Positions 27,162 through 35,168 of a stretch of DNA of 64,000 nt are shown in pieces (the stretch's first letter is position 1; each line of letters begins with the position of its first letter). The position numbers and the translations under genes were made by a program. This DNA is from an uncultured Corynebacterium sp. (GTDB taxonomy: Bacteria; Actinomycetota; Actinomycetes; Mycobacteriales; Mycobacteriaceae): the NCBI GenBank assembly GCA_943914465.1, contig CALUCD010000002.1, positions 186,001-250,000 on the forward strand. The letters run 5' to 3'. The notes beneath the pieces were generated by a model. That model did no database searches, was not told where the DNA came from, and worked only from the letters and a program-made list of their open reading frames with translations.

Positions 27162-27453
27162 CTAGCAGAAGCGGTACCATGCGCCGTCTGAACCAAACGT
27201 TCGAGACCTTGCGTTTGCACGTGACCATACGTTGGGGGCCACGCATCCCGAATCGACGTAGTCTCGGCCCTGTACTGATGAACCGTGCACGAAGCGAGTA
27301 TGCCAGTAGTTCGACCAGACACGTCCACCGCTTGCACCGTGCTGCCAATCACCTCCGTCTCGGGGTTCCGCGAAACTGGGGACAGCGTTGAGTGAAGCAA
27401 TACTAATCAAAGTCGCGCCCATAACTGCAGCAACTTTCTTTTCGTGTAGACAT
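27162..27453 (-). CDS. lactococcin-972-family bacteriocin precursor, signal-peptide frame broken by one base
   Basis: AGGGGG lies 6 nt before ATG 27453, but the frame from that ATG stops after 16 codons. Deleting one A from the run at 27439-27442 would fuse MSTRKKVAAVMG to a full signal peptide ending VPSFA and a mature part of about 68 residues. That part shows GGDWQHGASGGR, S-N-Y-W-H, CVAP and a terminal Cys. As written, only an internal ATG (27422), lacking the basic N-region, is in frame. It heads the second cluster and is paralogous to the intact precursor at 24136-24465. Confidence 0.7.
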
Positions 27454-27629
27454 AAAAATCCCCCTATAGGATTAGTGGTTGAAATGAGGTGATGCTGCCC
27501 GACACCGCCGTTGTTCCAGGTAATTGACGTTTGTGGGGCGATGACAACTGTATGCGAATGTACTATTACTTCGCTCAGCGTGCAGGCGAATTGTCTCCTG
27601 AAATGCGCATCGGGTGCTGGCGAGCAGGT

Positions 27630-28586
27630 TCACAACGCCCGCTGAGGTTCAACCACGACCGCAGCGGGCGCATCCAAGAGGTCACTAGCGCGCCCTTCAC
27701 GCTCCGAGGCTGCCTTGGAGTATGCGCGGGCCTCCATCACTCCGCGCCAGCACAGCACCGCGCCGATAGCGAGGATGAGCACGCGCACAATCCACAACGC
27801 ATCGTCAAGCCCCGCCGCGGCGAGTACTACCGGGAGGTTGAGTGCCACAATCACCGCGCCAACGAACCCGCCGAGCACGATCGGGTTGGCTCGCGAGACA
27901 ACCCATGCTGCGATCGGCGCGGCCACGACCCCACCGGCGAGAAGCGCGCCCACCGCAGCAAGGTTGATCAGCAGGTCGTTCCACATGCCGACGGCGAATC
28001 CGGCCGTTGCGGCGGACGTCACTAAGAATTCTGCGGTGTTGACGGTGCCCACAATCCGCCGCGGCTCAGAGCGCCCTGCAGACAGCAGCGCCGAGGTGGT
28101 CACCGGGCCCCACCCGCCGCCACCGGTGGCATCCACAAACCCGCCCGCCAATCCGAGCGCACCGAGAAAACCCCGCGAGTGCGGCTTCGCCGCCGCTTTC
28201 CGCCTTGTCAGGCCGCGGGAGAACCGGAGCATCAGGTTGAATCCGATCACTGCCAGGATGAGCGACATGACGGGGCGGGCCAGCTCCATCGATAATCGGG
28301 TGAGCAGCAACGCGCCCGCAAAGGCACCGACGGAGCCGGGGATGCCGATCGCGGCCACGGTTTTCCAATCCACGTTGCCGAAGCGCCAGTGCGCCACCCC
28401 GGACACCAGCGTGGTGCCCAGCTCAGCGGTGTGTACTACCGCAGACGCGGCGGCCGGGGTGAGGCCCGCAAGCATGATCAGCATGGTGGTGGAGGTGACG
28501 CCGAAGCCCATGCCAAGCCCGCCGTCTACAAGCTGGGCGGCGCACCCGGCAAGCGCAATGAGCAGCAGTGTTTGCGTTGTTTTCAT
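27630..28586 (-). CDS. cysZ: TSUP/TauE-SafE family membrane protein (CysZ-type sulfate or sulfite transporter)
   Basis: This 318-residue membrane protein has about eight helices in two halves. The first half has AAQLVDGGLGMGFGVTSTTM and the second GFVDATGGGGWGPVTTSALL, the duplicated glycine-rich signatures of the family. Its ATG overlaps the cysN stop by 4 bp, so it is translated with the sulfate-activation genes. In C. glutamicum the equivalent last gene of the operon, cysZ, encodes the sulfate permease. It is not related to E. coli CysZ. Confidence 0.88.
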   Translation of the reverse strand: MKTTQTLLLIALAGCAAQLVDGGLGMGFGVTSTTMLIMLAGLTPAAASAVVHTAELGTTLVSGVAHWRFGNVDWKTVAAIGIPGSVGAFAGALLLTRLSMELARPVMSLILAVIGFNLMLRFSRGLTRRKAAAKPHSRGFLGALGLAGGFVDATGGGGWGPVTTSALLSAGRSEPRRIVGTVNTAEFLVTSAATAGFAVGMWNDLLINLAAVGALLAGGVVAAPIAAWVVSRANPIVLGGFVGAVIVALNLPVVLAAAGLDDALWIVRVLILAIGAVLCWRGVMEARAYSKAASEREGRASDLLDAPAAVVVEPQRAL

Positions 28587-29908
28587 CGCAATCGGGTGCC
28601 TACAAACCCTGCGGCGAGCGTGTCACCGCTGGCTTGATCAATGAGCAAGAAATTGCCGACGGCCCCGCGCGCCTCGTACGGCTCGACCGGCAGCTCCTGG
28701 GCGGTCTGGATGCGCACATGCGCGATGTCATTGAGTCCAACGCTCAGCTCCGCCTCGCCCACACGGTCTGCCTCGGGGCTGTCAATATCTACAATCCGGT
28801 CCACGCTGACCACCCGCGCCCGAACCAGCGAGGTTCCGTAGCGCAGCTTCACCGTTTTGCCCGTAGTCAACGGGGTGTCTGTGAGGCCGACAACAGTTGC
28901 GGCGAATTCGCGCACCTCTTCCGGTCTCGTGCCCGCTGTCAGCAGGTCGCCGCGGGCGAGGTCGATCTCCGTGTCCAGGCGCAGCGCGACCGAATCACCG
29001 GCCTGCGCACGCTGAGCTTCGTCCGCAGCGCCAGCACCGCCCAGCCCATCTGACGTGTCAATCGCCACGACGGTCGCCGTGCGCCCACCCGGCGCGGTGA
29101 TCGTCTCTCCGACCGCGATCGACCCGGCGCTGACACGGCCAGCGTAGGCGCGATAATCGCTCGCATGGTCACGCAGCACATATTGGATGTGAAAACGAAA
29201 ATCCAGGTCTAAGGCGCGCCCGGCGTGCACCGGAATGGATTCGAGCAGCTCAAGCACGCTCGGGCCGTCGTACCAGCTCGTGCCGGGGGCTTCACCGGTG
29301 GGCACGGCCGATTGATCGGTGACGTTCTCACCAGTTTTCGCCGAGATCGGCACGGCGTAGGCGTCGGTAATGCCAAGTTGGGCGCAGCGGGTTGCAAACT
29401 CGGTGCGGATTGCGGTGAAGACGTCTTCGGAATAGTCCACCAGGTCCATCTTGTTCACCGCCAGGATGACGGTGCGGATTCCCAGCAGTGATGCCACCGT
29501 CAGGTGGCGCAAAGTCTGCTCCACCACACCGTTTCGCGCATCCACCAGCAGCACCACGACCTGCGAGGTAGACATGCCGGTGACGGTGTTGCGGGTGTAC
29601 TGCACATGCCCAGGCGTATCCGCCAGGATGAAGGTGCGGGTCGGGGTGGCAAAGTACCGGTAGGCCACGTCGATGGTGATGCCTTGTTCACGTTCGGCAC
29701 GCAAGCCGTCAACAAGCAAGCTCAAATCAAGCCCCGAAAAGCCCCGCTCGGCGGAGGTGTGCTCGACGGCGGCGAGCTGGTCCGCGAGCACGGATTTCGT
29801 GTCGTGGAGGAGGCGGCCAACGAAGGTAGATTTGCCGTCATCGACGCTGCCGGCTGTGCACAGCCGCAGCGTGGCGCGATCATCAAACACGCGATCATCA
29901 GCCGTCAT
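28583..29908 (-). CDS. cysN: sulfate adenylyltransferase subunit 1 (GTPase) CysN
   Basis: This 441-residue GTPase drives APS synthesis by CysD. It has G1 AGSVDDGKST near residue 20, G3 DTPGH near 97, G4 NKMD near 150, then EF-Tu-like beta domains. There is no C-terminal APS kinase (CysC) domain, so the pathway goes through APS to CysH directly. Its start overlaps the cysD stop by one base. Confidence 0.96.
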   Translation of the reverse strand: MTADDRVFDDRATLRLCTAGSVDDGKSTFVGRLLHDTKSVLADQLAAVEHTSAERGFSGLDLSLLVDGLRAEREQGITIDVAYRYFATPTRTFILADTPGHVQYTRNTVTGMSTSQVVVLLVDARNGVVEQTLRHLTVASLLGIRTVILAVNKMDLVDYSEDVFTAIRTEFATRCAQLGITDAYAVPISAKTGENVTDQSAVPTGEAPGTSWYDGPSVLELLESIPVHAGRALDLDFRFHIQYVLRDHASDYRAYAGRVSAGSIAVGETITAPGGRTATVVAIDTSDGLGGAGAADEAQRAQAGDSVALRLDTEIDLARGDLLTAGTRPEEVREFAATVVGLTDTPLTTGKTVKLRYGTSLVRARVVSVDRIVDIDSPEADRVGEAELSVGLNDIAHVRIQTAQELPVEPYEARGAVGNFLLIDQASGDTLAAGFVGTRLR

Positions 29909-30837
29909 CAGAAGTAGCCCTCCTTTTTGCGGTCCTCCATGGCAGATTCGCTCAGTCGGTCATCGGCGCGGGTGGCGCCGCGCTCGGTCAAGGTGGACCC
30001 GGCAATTTCTGCAAGCACTTCCTCGACGGTGGTTGCGTCTGACTCCACGGCGCCGGTGCAGCTCATGTCGCCGACCGTGCGGTAGCGCACCCGGCGCGTT
30101 TCCACCTGCTCACCCTCGCGCGGCCCGCCCCACTCGCCGGCGGTCAGCCACATGCCGTCGCGCGCAAACACCTCGCGCTCGTGCGCAAAGTAAATGCTGG
30201 GCAGCTCAATGCCGCGCGCGCCGATGTACTCCCACACATCAGATTCCGTCCAGTTGGATATGGGGAACACGCGGATGTTTTCACCGGGCAACTTCTCCGC
30301 GTTGTAGAGATCCCACAGCTCAGGGCGCTGGCGGCGCGGATCCCAGCCACCGAACGAGTCGCGGACCGAAAACACCCGCTCCTTTGCCCGCGCACGTTCC
30401 TCATCACGCCGGGCACCGCCAAGCACCGCGTCGTAGCCCACCTCCGCAATCGTTTCCACCAAAGGCACGGTTTGGAGCGGGTTGCGCGTACCATCAGGGC
30501 GTTCAACCAGCTCACCCCGGTCAATCCAGTCCTGCACGTGAGCAACACGCAACCGGGCACCATGCTTGTCGACGATCGCGTCCCGGAACGCAATCACCTC
30601 CTCAAAGTTATGCCCCGTGTCCACATGCAGCAGTTCAATCGGCATCGGCGCCGGGGCAAACGCCCGCCGAGCCAGCTCAAAGACCACGCAGGAATCTTTC
30701 CCACCCGAAAACAGCAGGCCCACCTTGTCACACTGTCCGGCGACCTCACGCAGAATATGGATCGACTCGTTCTCCAAATCCCGCAGGTGGGGCGACAGCA
30801 CCGGACTATCTGTAGGGCTATTTATAGGGTTACTCAT
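29908..30837 (-). CDS. cysD: sulfate adenylyltransferase subunit 2 CysD
   Basis: This 309-residue PP-loop enzyme adenylates sulfate to APS together with CysN. The PP-loop LLFSGGKDSCVVFELARR lies near residue 40, and FPISNWTESDVWEYI and the C-terminal GDMSCTGAVESDA are typical. The ATG at 30837 overlaps the cysH stop by 8 bp (ATGAGTAA), so coupling is tight; upstream in-frame starts inside cysH add an Arg-rich stretch and are not used. Confidence 0.95.
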   Translation of the reverse strand: MSNPINSPTDSPVLSPHLRDLENESIHILREVAGQCDKVGLLFSGGKDSCVVFELARRAFAPAPMPIELLHVDTGHNFEEVIAFRDAIVDKHGARLRVAHVQDWIDRGELVERPDGTRNPLQTVPLVETIAEVGYDAVLGGARRDEERARAKERVFSVRDSFGGWDPRRQRPELWDLYNAEKLPGENIRVFPISNWTESDVWEYIGARGIELPSIYFAHEREVFARDGMWLTAGEWGGPREGEQVETRRVRYRTVGDMSCTGAVESDATTVEEVLAEIAGSTLTERGATRADDRLSESAMEDRKKEGYF

Positions 30838-31642
30838 GCAGACCACACTCCGTCTTCGCCGCGAACGCCCACCGGCCAGCGCGCGGATCCTCCCCCTCTG
30901 CAACCGGCTGGGTGCACGTTGCACACCCAATGGACGGGTAGCCCTGCCTGGTCAACGGGTGCACAATCAGATCATTGTCTTTCTCGAACACGGCGGTATC
31001 GTCCAACGACCAGGTCACCAGCGGCGAGATCTTCAACCGCCCGGTTGAATCAAGCGACACCGCCGGCGCATCCGCCCGCGTCGGACCGTCCGCCCGCCGC
31101 ACACCCGTCACCCAACCGACATACGGGCTCATATGCACCGCCAACGGCTCCACCTTGCGCATCCGACAACACGCCCCCGGCTCCCGCAGGTACAAACTCG
31201 GCCCGTACACCTCATCCTGCTCCGCGCGCGTGAGCTGGGCCGTTGCACGCACCAGCCGGTGGCCTGGGTAGCGCCGCTCCACCTGCGCGGCCACCTCCAA
31301 CGTCTCGGGGAAGTGATACTCCGTGTCCAGAAACAGAAATTCCGCGCCGGGTAAATGCCGGTGCGCCAACTCCGCCAACACCGTGTTCTCCATAGACAAG
31401 GTGACCACCAACGGGCCGGGCGCATGGTCGCGGGCCCATTCGAGGATGACGCTGGCGGGAGCGTCGAAAAGCTTAGGCCCATACTTGTGAACAAGCTCCC
31501 GGTTTCGCTCCACCACCTCCCGAGGTAGCGCCTCCGCCGCGGTAGGCCCAGGCGGACTGACGCTCGGATCTCGGAAAGTCGGATGGGGAAGCAGGTTGAC
31601 CAACGTGAACACCTCTCTTGTCAAACCACTAGTTTGACCCAT
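30830..31642 (-). CDS. cysH: adenylyl-sulfate (APS/PAPS) reductase CysH
   Basis: This protein of up to 270 residues reduces APS to sulfite using an iron-sulfur cluster and thioredoxin. The cluster cysteines are visible as the CC pair in ACCRMRKVEPL (about 157) and the CATC motif near 240. The catalytic C-terminus is TECGLHE. PP-loop-like VVTLSMENTVL occurs near 80. The start is uncertain: ATG 31642 has a weak ribosome site, while TTG 31603 has AGAGAGG 8 nt upstream and would leave the inverted repeat at 31621-31637 in the leader. It is first in the cysH-D-N-Z operon. No cysI or cysX is present here. Confidence 0.93.
   Translation of the reverse strand: MGQTSGLTREVFTLVNLLPHPTFRDPSVSPPGPTAAEALPREVVERNRELVHKYGPKLFDAPASVILEWARDHAPGPLVVTLSMENTVLAELAHRHLPGAEFLFLDTEYHFPETLEVAAQVERRYPGHRLVRATAQLTRAEQDEVYGPSLYLREPGACCRMRKVEPLAVHMSPYVGWVTGVRRADGPTRADAPAVSLDSTGRLKISPLVTWSLDDTAVFEKDNDLIVHPLTRQGYPSIGCATCTQPVAEGEDPRAGRWAFAAKTECGLHE
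31621..31637. promoter_or_regulatory. candidate operator between cysH and fprA
   Basis: TCAAAC-N5-GTTTGA is a perfect inverted repeat with 6-bp arms. It sits at the very start of the cysH frame and 118 bp upstream of the divergent fprA start. It does not match the McbR site TAGAC-N6-GTCTA as I recall it. A dimeric sulfur regulator is a reasonable guess. Confidence 0.45.
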
Positions 31643-31754
31643 CTTGCAGCATTATGCTCGGCGGGCGCCGCCAGAGACGAAAATCCGTACCGATCTGTCT
31701 ATACGGTATGCTGGCGGGATAACGCCCGCCGCGAGGAAAGGAAAGACACATCTC

Positions 31755-33155
31755 ATGAGCTTGCGCGTTGCCGTCGTCGGCGCCGGACCGGCCGGGATCT
31801 ATGCCTCCGACCTGCTCATCCGCAACGAAGACCACGACATTCACGTTGACCTCTTCGAGCAAATGCCCGCACCATTCGGCCTCATCCGCTACGGCGTCGC
31901 ACCCGACCACCCGCGGATCAAAGGAATCGTCAAATCCCTCCACACCGTGCTGGACAAACCGAAACTGCGCCTCCTTGGCAACATCACCGTTGGCCGAGAC
32001 GTGAGCATTGACGAGCTGCGCGAACTTTACGACGCGGTAGTCATCTCCACCGGTGCCGTCCGCGACCGCGAACTGCTCATCCCAGGTGGCGAACGCTCCA
32101 TCGGCGCCGGCGAATTCGTCGGGTTCTACGACGGCAACCCACGGTTTGAACGCGGCTGGAACCTCTCGGCACAACAAGTCGCCGTCATCGGTGTCGGCAA
32201 CGTCGCCCTCGACATCTCCCGCGTGCTCGCCAAAACCGGCGACGAGCTATTAGCCACCGAAATCCCAGACAATGTCTACGAGTCACTGAAAACCAACCAG
32301 GCACACACAGTGCACATGTTCGGCCGACGCGGACCAGCGCAGGCAAAATTTACCCCCAAAGAGCTGCGCGAACTTGACGAGTCCGACACCATCCAGGTCC
32401 TCGTCGACCCGGAAGACATCGACTACGACACACTCAGCGAAGAAGTCCGCCGCGCTGACAAATCCGTCGACCTGGTCTGCCAAGTGCTCGAGCAATACGC
32501 CATGCGCGAACCAGACGATTCACCGCACAAAATTCACATCCACTTCTTCGAACAACCCGTTGAGGTGCTCACCGAAGGCGACGCGATTGTGGGCATCCGC
32601 ACCGAGCGCCAAGAACTCGACGGCGCCGGCGGCATCCGCGGCACCGGCACATTCACCGACTGGCCCGTGCAGCAGGTCTACCACGCAGTGGGCTACCGCT
32701 CCGAACCGGTCGAAGGCGTCCCCTTCGACCCCGACCTGCACGTCATCCCCAACGACGGGGGGCATGTCCTGGACGCCCCAGCAGCCGCCGGGGCTGATGC
32801 AGATGGCGCCGGGGCGGGTGCGATAGTCCCCGACCTCTACACCACCGGCTGGATCAAACGCGGCCCAATCGGCCTGATTGGCAACACCAAGTCAGACGCC
32901 AAAGAGACCATTGACATGCTGATCGCCGACGCCGAAGCAGGCAACCTCACCCCGCCGATCAGCAACGACCCGGACGCGATCCTGTCCCTTTTGGATTCCC
33001 GCGGCATCGACTACACCACCTGGGAAGGGTGGCATCGCCTCGACGCAGCCGAACGCGCCGCTGGCGAATCCGACACCGCCCACCCGCGCGAGCGCAAAAA
33101 AATTGTGGAGTGGGAGGACATGCTCGGCCACTCCACCCACACGGGCGACGCCTAG
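31755..33155 (+). CDS. ferredoxin/flavodoxin-NADP+ reductase, FprA (adrenodoxin reductase) type
   Basis: This 466-residue flavoprotein moves electrons between NADPH and ferredoxin. FAD-binding VVGAGPAGIYASDLL is at the N-terminus, NADP-binding VIGVGNVALDISRVL near residue 145, and the C-terminal GWIKRGPIGLIGNTKSDAKE closes the FAD site. The adjacent sulfate-reduction operon suggests it supplies reducing power for sulfite reductase, as Fpr2 does in C. glutamicum, although sulfite reductase itself is not in the window. ATG 31755 is preceded by AAAGGAAAG. A TATGCT hexamer at 31707-31712 may be the -10. Confidence 0.93.
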   Translation: MSLRVAVVGAGPAGIYASDLLIRNEDHDIHVDLFEQMPAPFGLIRYGVAPDHPRIKGIVKSLHTVLDKPKLRLLGNITVGRDVSIDELRELYDAVVISTGAVRDRELLIPGGERSIGAGEFVGFYDGNPRFERGWNLSAQQVAVIGVGNVALDISRVLAKTGDELLATEIPDNVYESLKTNQAHTVHMFGRRGPAQAKFTPKELRELDESDTIQVLVDPEDIDYDTLSEEVRRADKSVDLVCQVLEQYAMREPDDSPHKIHIHFFEQPVEVLTEGDAIVGIRTERQELDGAGGIRGTGTFTDWPVQQVYHAVGYRSEPVEGVPFDPDLHVIPNDGGHVLDAPAAAGADADGAGAGAIVPDLYTTGWIKRGPIGLIGNTKSDAKETIDMLIADAEAGNLTPPISNDPDAILSLLDSRGIDYTTWEGWHRLDAAERAAGESDTAHPRERKKIVEWEDMLGHSTHTGDA

Positions 33156-33205
33156 GCCTGGCGTCGGCCGGATGCTTGACTCCGGCCCCACTCTGGCGCC
33201 GACGC

Positions 33206-33326
33206 GTTTGCCGCTATTGCGAATTGCCGATAGCGGCAAACAGGGCCTCACCCGGTGCGCGAACTGGGAAAACAGGCCGGCTCTGACTGCGTTTGCCGCT
33301 ATGCATGGCCAGCAATAGCGGGAAAC
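33206..33326 (+). repeat. twin-hairpin repeat element, copy 2 (downstream of fprA)
   Basis: Palindromes at 33206-33241 (perfect 12-bp arms GTTTGCCGCTAT / ATAGCGGCAAAC, 12-nt centre) and 33291-33326 (one mismatch, 12-nt centre) start 85 bp apart. It begins 50 bp after the fprA stop, in the same orientation relative to that gene as copy 1 is to ald. A separate GC-rich nested hairpin (GCGTCGGC...GCCGACGC) fills the 50 bp between stop codon and element and may be the fprA terminator. Confidence 0.82.
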
Positions 33327-33380
33327 GGCGGACACGAGCGCCAAACCGCGGGCAGGACCCGCGCCGGCTGGGCGAATTGA

Positions 33381-35168
33381 GTGTATGAGGCTACGATTGC
33401 GCCGGTGGATCTTCTCCGAATCGTTGCCCGCTACGGCAAGCGGTATTCCGGCGCGGTCCTGGCTGTGATGGTGTTGCAGCTGATTACCACGCTGGCCACC
33501 CTGTATCTGCCGGACCTCAACGCAGACATTATTGATAACGGCGTGGCGCAGGCAGATGTGGAATACATCTGGCGTGTCGGTTTGCGCATGCTTGTGGTGG
33601 CGTTGGTGCAGATCGCGGCGGCGATTGGCGCGGTGTGGTTTGCCTCGCATGCCGCGATGCGCACGGGTCGTGATATCCGCGCGGAGGTTTTCGACCGCGT
33701 GACTGGGTTTTCGCAAGAGGATATGAGCCATTTCGGCACCCCGACCTTGATCACCCGCGGGACGAATGATGTCCAGCAAATCCAGATGACCATGTTGCTG
33801 GCGATGAACTTTATGGTCGCTGCGCCGATCATGGCGATCGGCGGGATCATTATGGCGCTGCGGCAGGATGTCGGGATGTCGTGGCTGGTGGTGGTGGCTG
33901 TGGTGGTGTTGGCGGTCGTCGTGGTGATCTTGGCGGCGGTGCTCATGCCAATGTTTCGCAAGATGCAGGAACGCCTGGACGCAATCAATGGTGTGTTGCG
34001 CGAGCAGATCGCCGGTATCCGGGTGGTGCGCGCGTTTGGGCGTGAGGATCATGAGGTGGAGCGCTTCGGTGACGCCAACCTGGCGATCAGCCGGCTGAGC
34101 CTGAATATTGGGCGCATCTTCGTCACTATGTTCCCGGTGATCATGCTGATTTTGAACCTCGCTACCGCGGCAGTGTTGTGGTTCGGCGGGCACCGCGTGG
34201 ACCAGGGTTTGGTTGAGGTCGGCGCGCTGACCGCGTTCATGCAGTACCTGATGCAGATTCTTATGGCGGTGATGATGGGCGTGTTCATGCTGATGATGCT
34301 CCCGCGCGCGATTGTCTGTGCCCGGCGTGTTGCGGAGGTGCTCGCGTATACACCGCAGATGCAAGGGCGTGAAGGCGGGGAGGTTAGGAGCCGGGGAGGC
34401 GGGGCGTCGAGAAGCGACGAGCTCAGCGTCTTCGATGGCACCGTTGAGTTTCGCGATGTGAGCTACACGTATCCCGGTGCGGAGCAGCCGGTACTGAACC
34501 GCGTGAGTTTCACGGCGGCCCCGGGTACAACAACGGCGATTATCGGTGCGACTGGTTCTGGCAAGTCGACGCTGGTGGGGTTGATTCCGCGGCTGTACTC
34601 GCCGACTTCGGGCACGGTGCTGGTTGGCGGCGCAAATGTGCAGGAGATGCCGCGCGCTGAGCTGGTCAAACGTGTGAGCATGGTGCCGCAGAAACCGTGG
34701 CTGTACTCGGGCACGGTGGCCTCGAATCTGCGCATCGCCGACCCGGATGCGACAGATGAGCAGCTGTGGCGTGCACTAGAGATCGCGCAGGCCAGTTTTG
34801 TCGAGGACCTTGAGATGCCGATTTCGCAAGGCGGCACGAACGTCTCGGGTGGTCAAAGGCAGCGGTTGTGCATCGCCAGGATGTTGGTGGCGGCACCCAG
34901 CATCATGCTTTTCGACGACTCCTTTTCCGCCCTTGATGCCCTCACCGAGGCGAACCTGCGCAGCGCTCTTGCGAGCGCCGCGCAGCAAGGCGGTGCAGCG
35001 CCGACCCAAATTGTGGTGGCGCAGCGGGTGGCCAGCATCACCGACGCGGATCAGATTCTGGTGATGGAGGCGGGCGAGATCATTGCGCGCGGCACCCATG
35101 AGGAGTTGATGCGCACGTCAGAGACATACCAAGAGATTGAACGCAGCCAACAGTCGGTGGATGCATGA
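33381..35168 (+). CDS. heterodimeric ABC exporter subunit 1 (MdlA-like, degenerate ATPase site)
   Basis: This protein of about 595 residues has six membrane helices (about residues 20-310) and a C-terminal ATPase domain. Walker A is GATGSGKST near 390 and the signature is NVSGGQRQR. Walker B ends FDDS, with Asp in place of the catalytic Glu, and the switch His is replaced (VVAQR), so its own catalytic site looks dead. This is the usual asymmetry of heterodimeric exporters. The start may be GTG 33381, or GTG 33405 as a leaderless start after TACGAT. The linker (GGEVRSRGGGASRSDE) carries a small repeat described separately. It overlaps the partner gene by 4 bp. Confidence 0.92.
   Translation: MYEATIAPVDLLRIVARYGKRYSGAVLAVMVLQLITTLATLYLPDLNADIIDNGVAQADVEYIWRVGLRMLVVALVQIAAAIGAVWFASHAAMRTGRDIRAEVFDRVTGFSQEDMSHFGTPTLITRGTNDVQQIQMTMLLAMNFMVAAPIMAIGGIIMALRQDVGMSWLVVVAVVVLAVVVVILAAVLMPMFRKMQERLDAINGVLREQIAGIRVVRAFGREDHEVERFGDANLAISRLSLNIGRIFVTMFPVIMLILNLATAAVLWFGGHRVDQGLVEVGALTAFMQYLMQILMAVMMGVFMLMMLPRAIVCARRVAEVLAYTPQMQGREGGEVRSRGGGASRSDELSVFDGTVEFRDVSYTYPGAEQPVLNRVSFTAAPGTTTAIIGATGSGKSTLVGLIPRLYSPTSGTVLVGGANVQEMPRAELVKRVSMVPQKPWLYSGTVASNLRIADPDATDEQLWRALEIAQASFVEDLEMPISQGGTNVSGGQRQRLCIARMLVAAPSIMLFDDSFSALDALTEANLRSALASAAQQGGAAPTQIVVAQRVASITDADQILVMEAGEIIARGTHEELMRTSETYQEIERSQQSVDA

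Noticed and set aside
27531..27629. Possible fourth bacteriocin-like frame before cluster 2 (Tyr-rich start at 27552)
   Set aside because: It runs straight into the antisense of cysZ and lacks a signal peptide or the GG-W pattern.
33156..33205. Part of the twin-hairpin repeat
   Set aside because: The GC-rich nested hairpin here has no counterpart with the same sequence downstream of ald, so it is treated as a separate terminator-like structure.
32892..34364. 490-codon open frame opposite fprA and the ABC gene
   Set aside because: It spans the end of one real gene, an intergenic repeat and the start of another, with His/Arg-rich composition; not a plausible protein.
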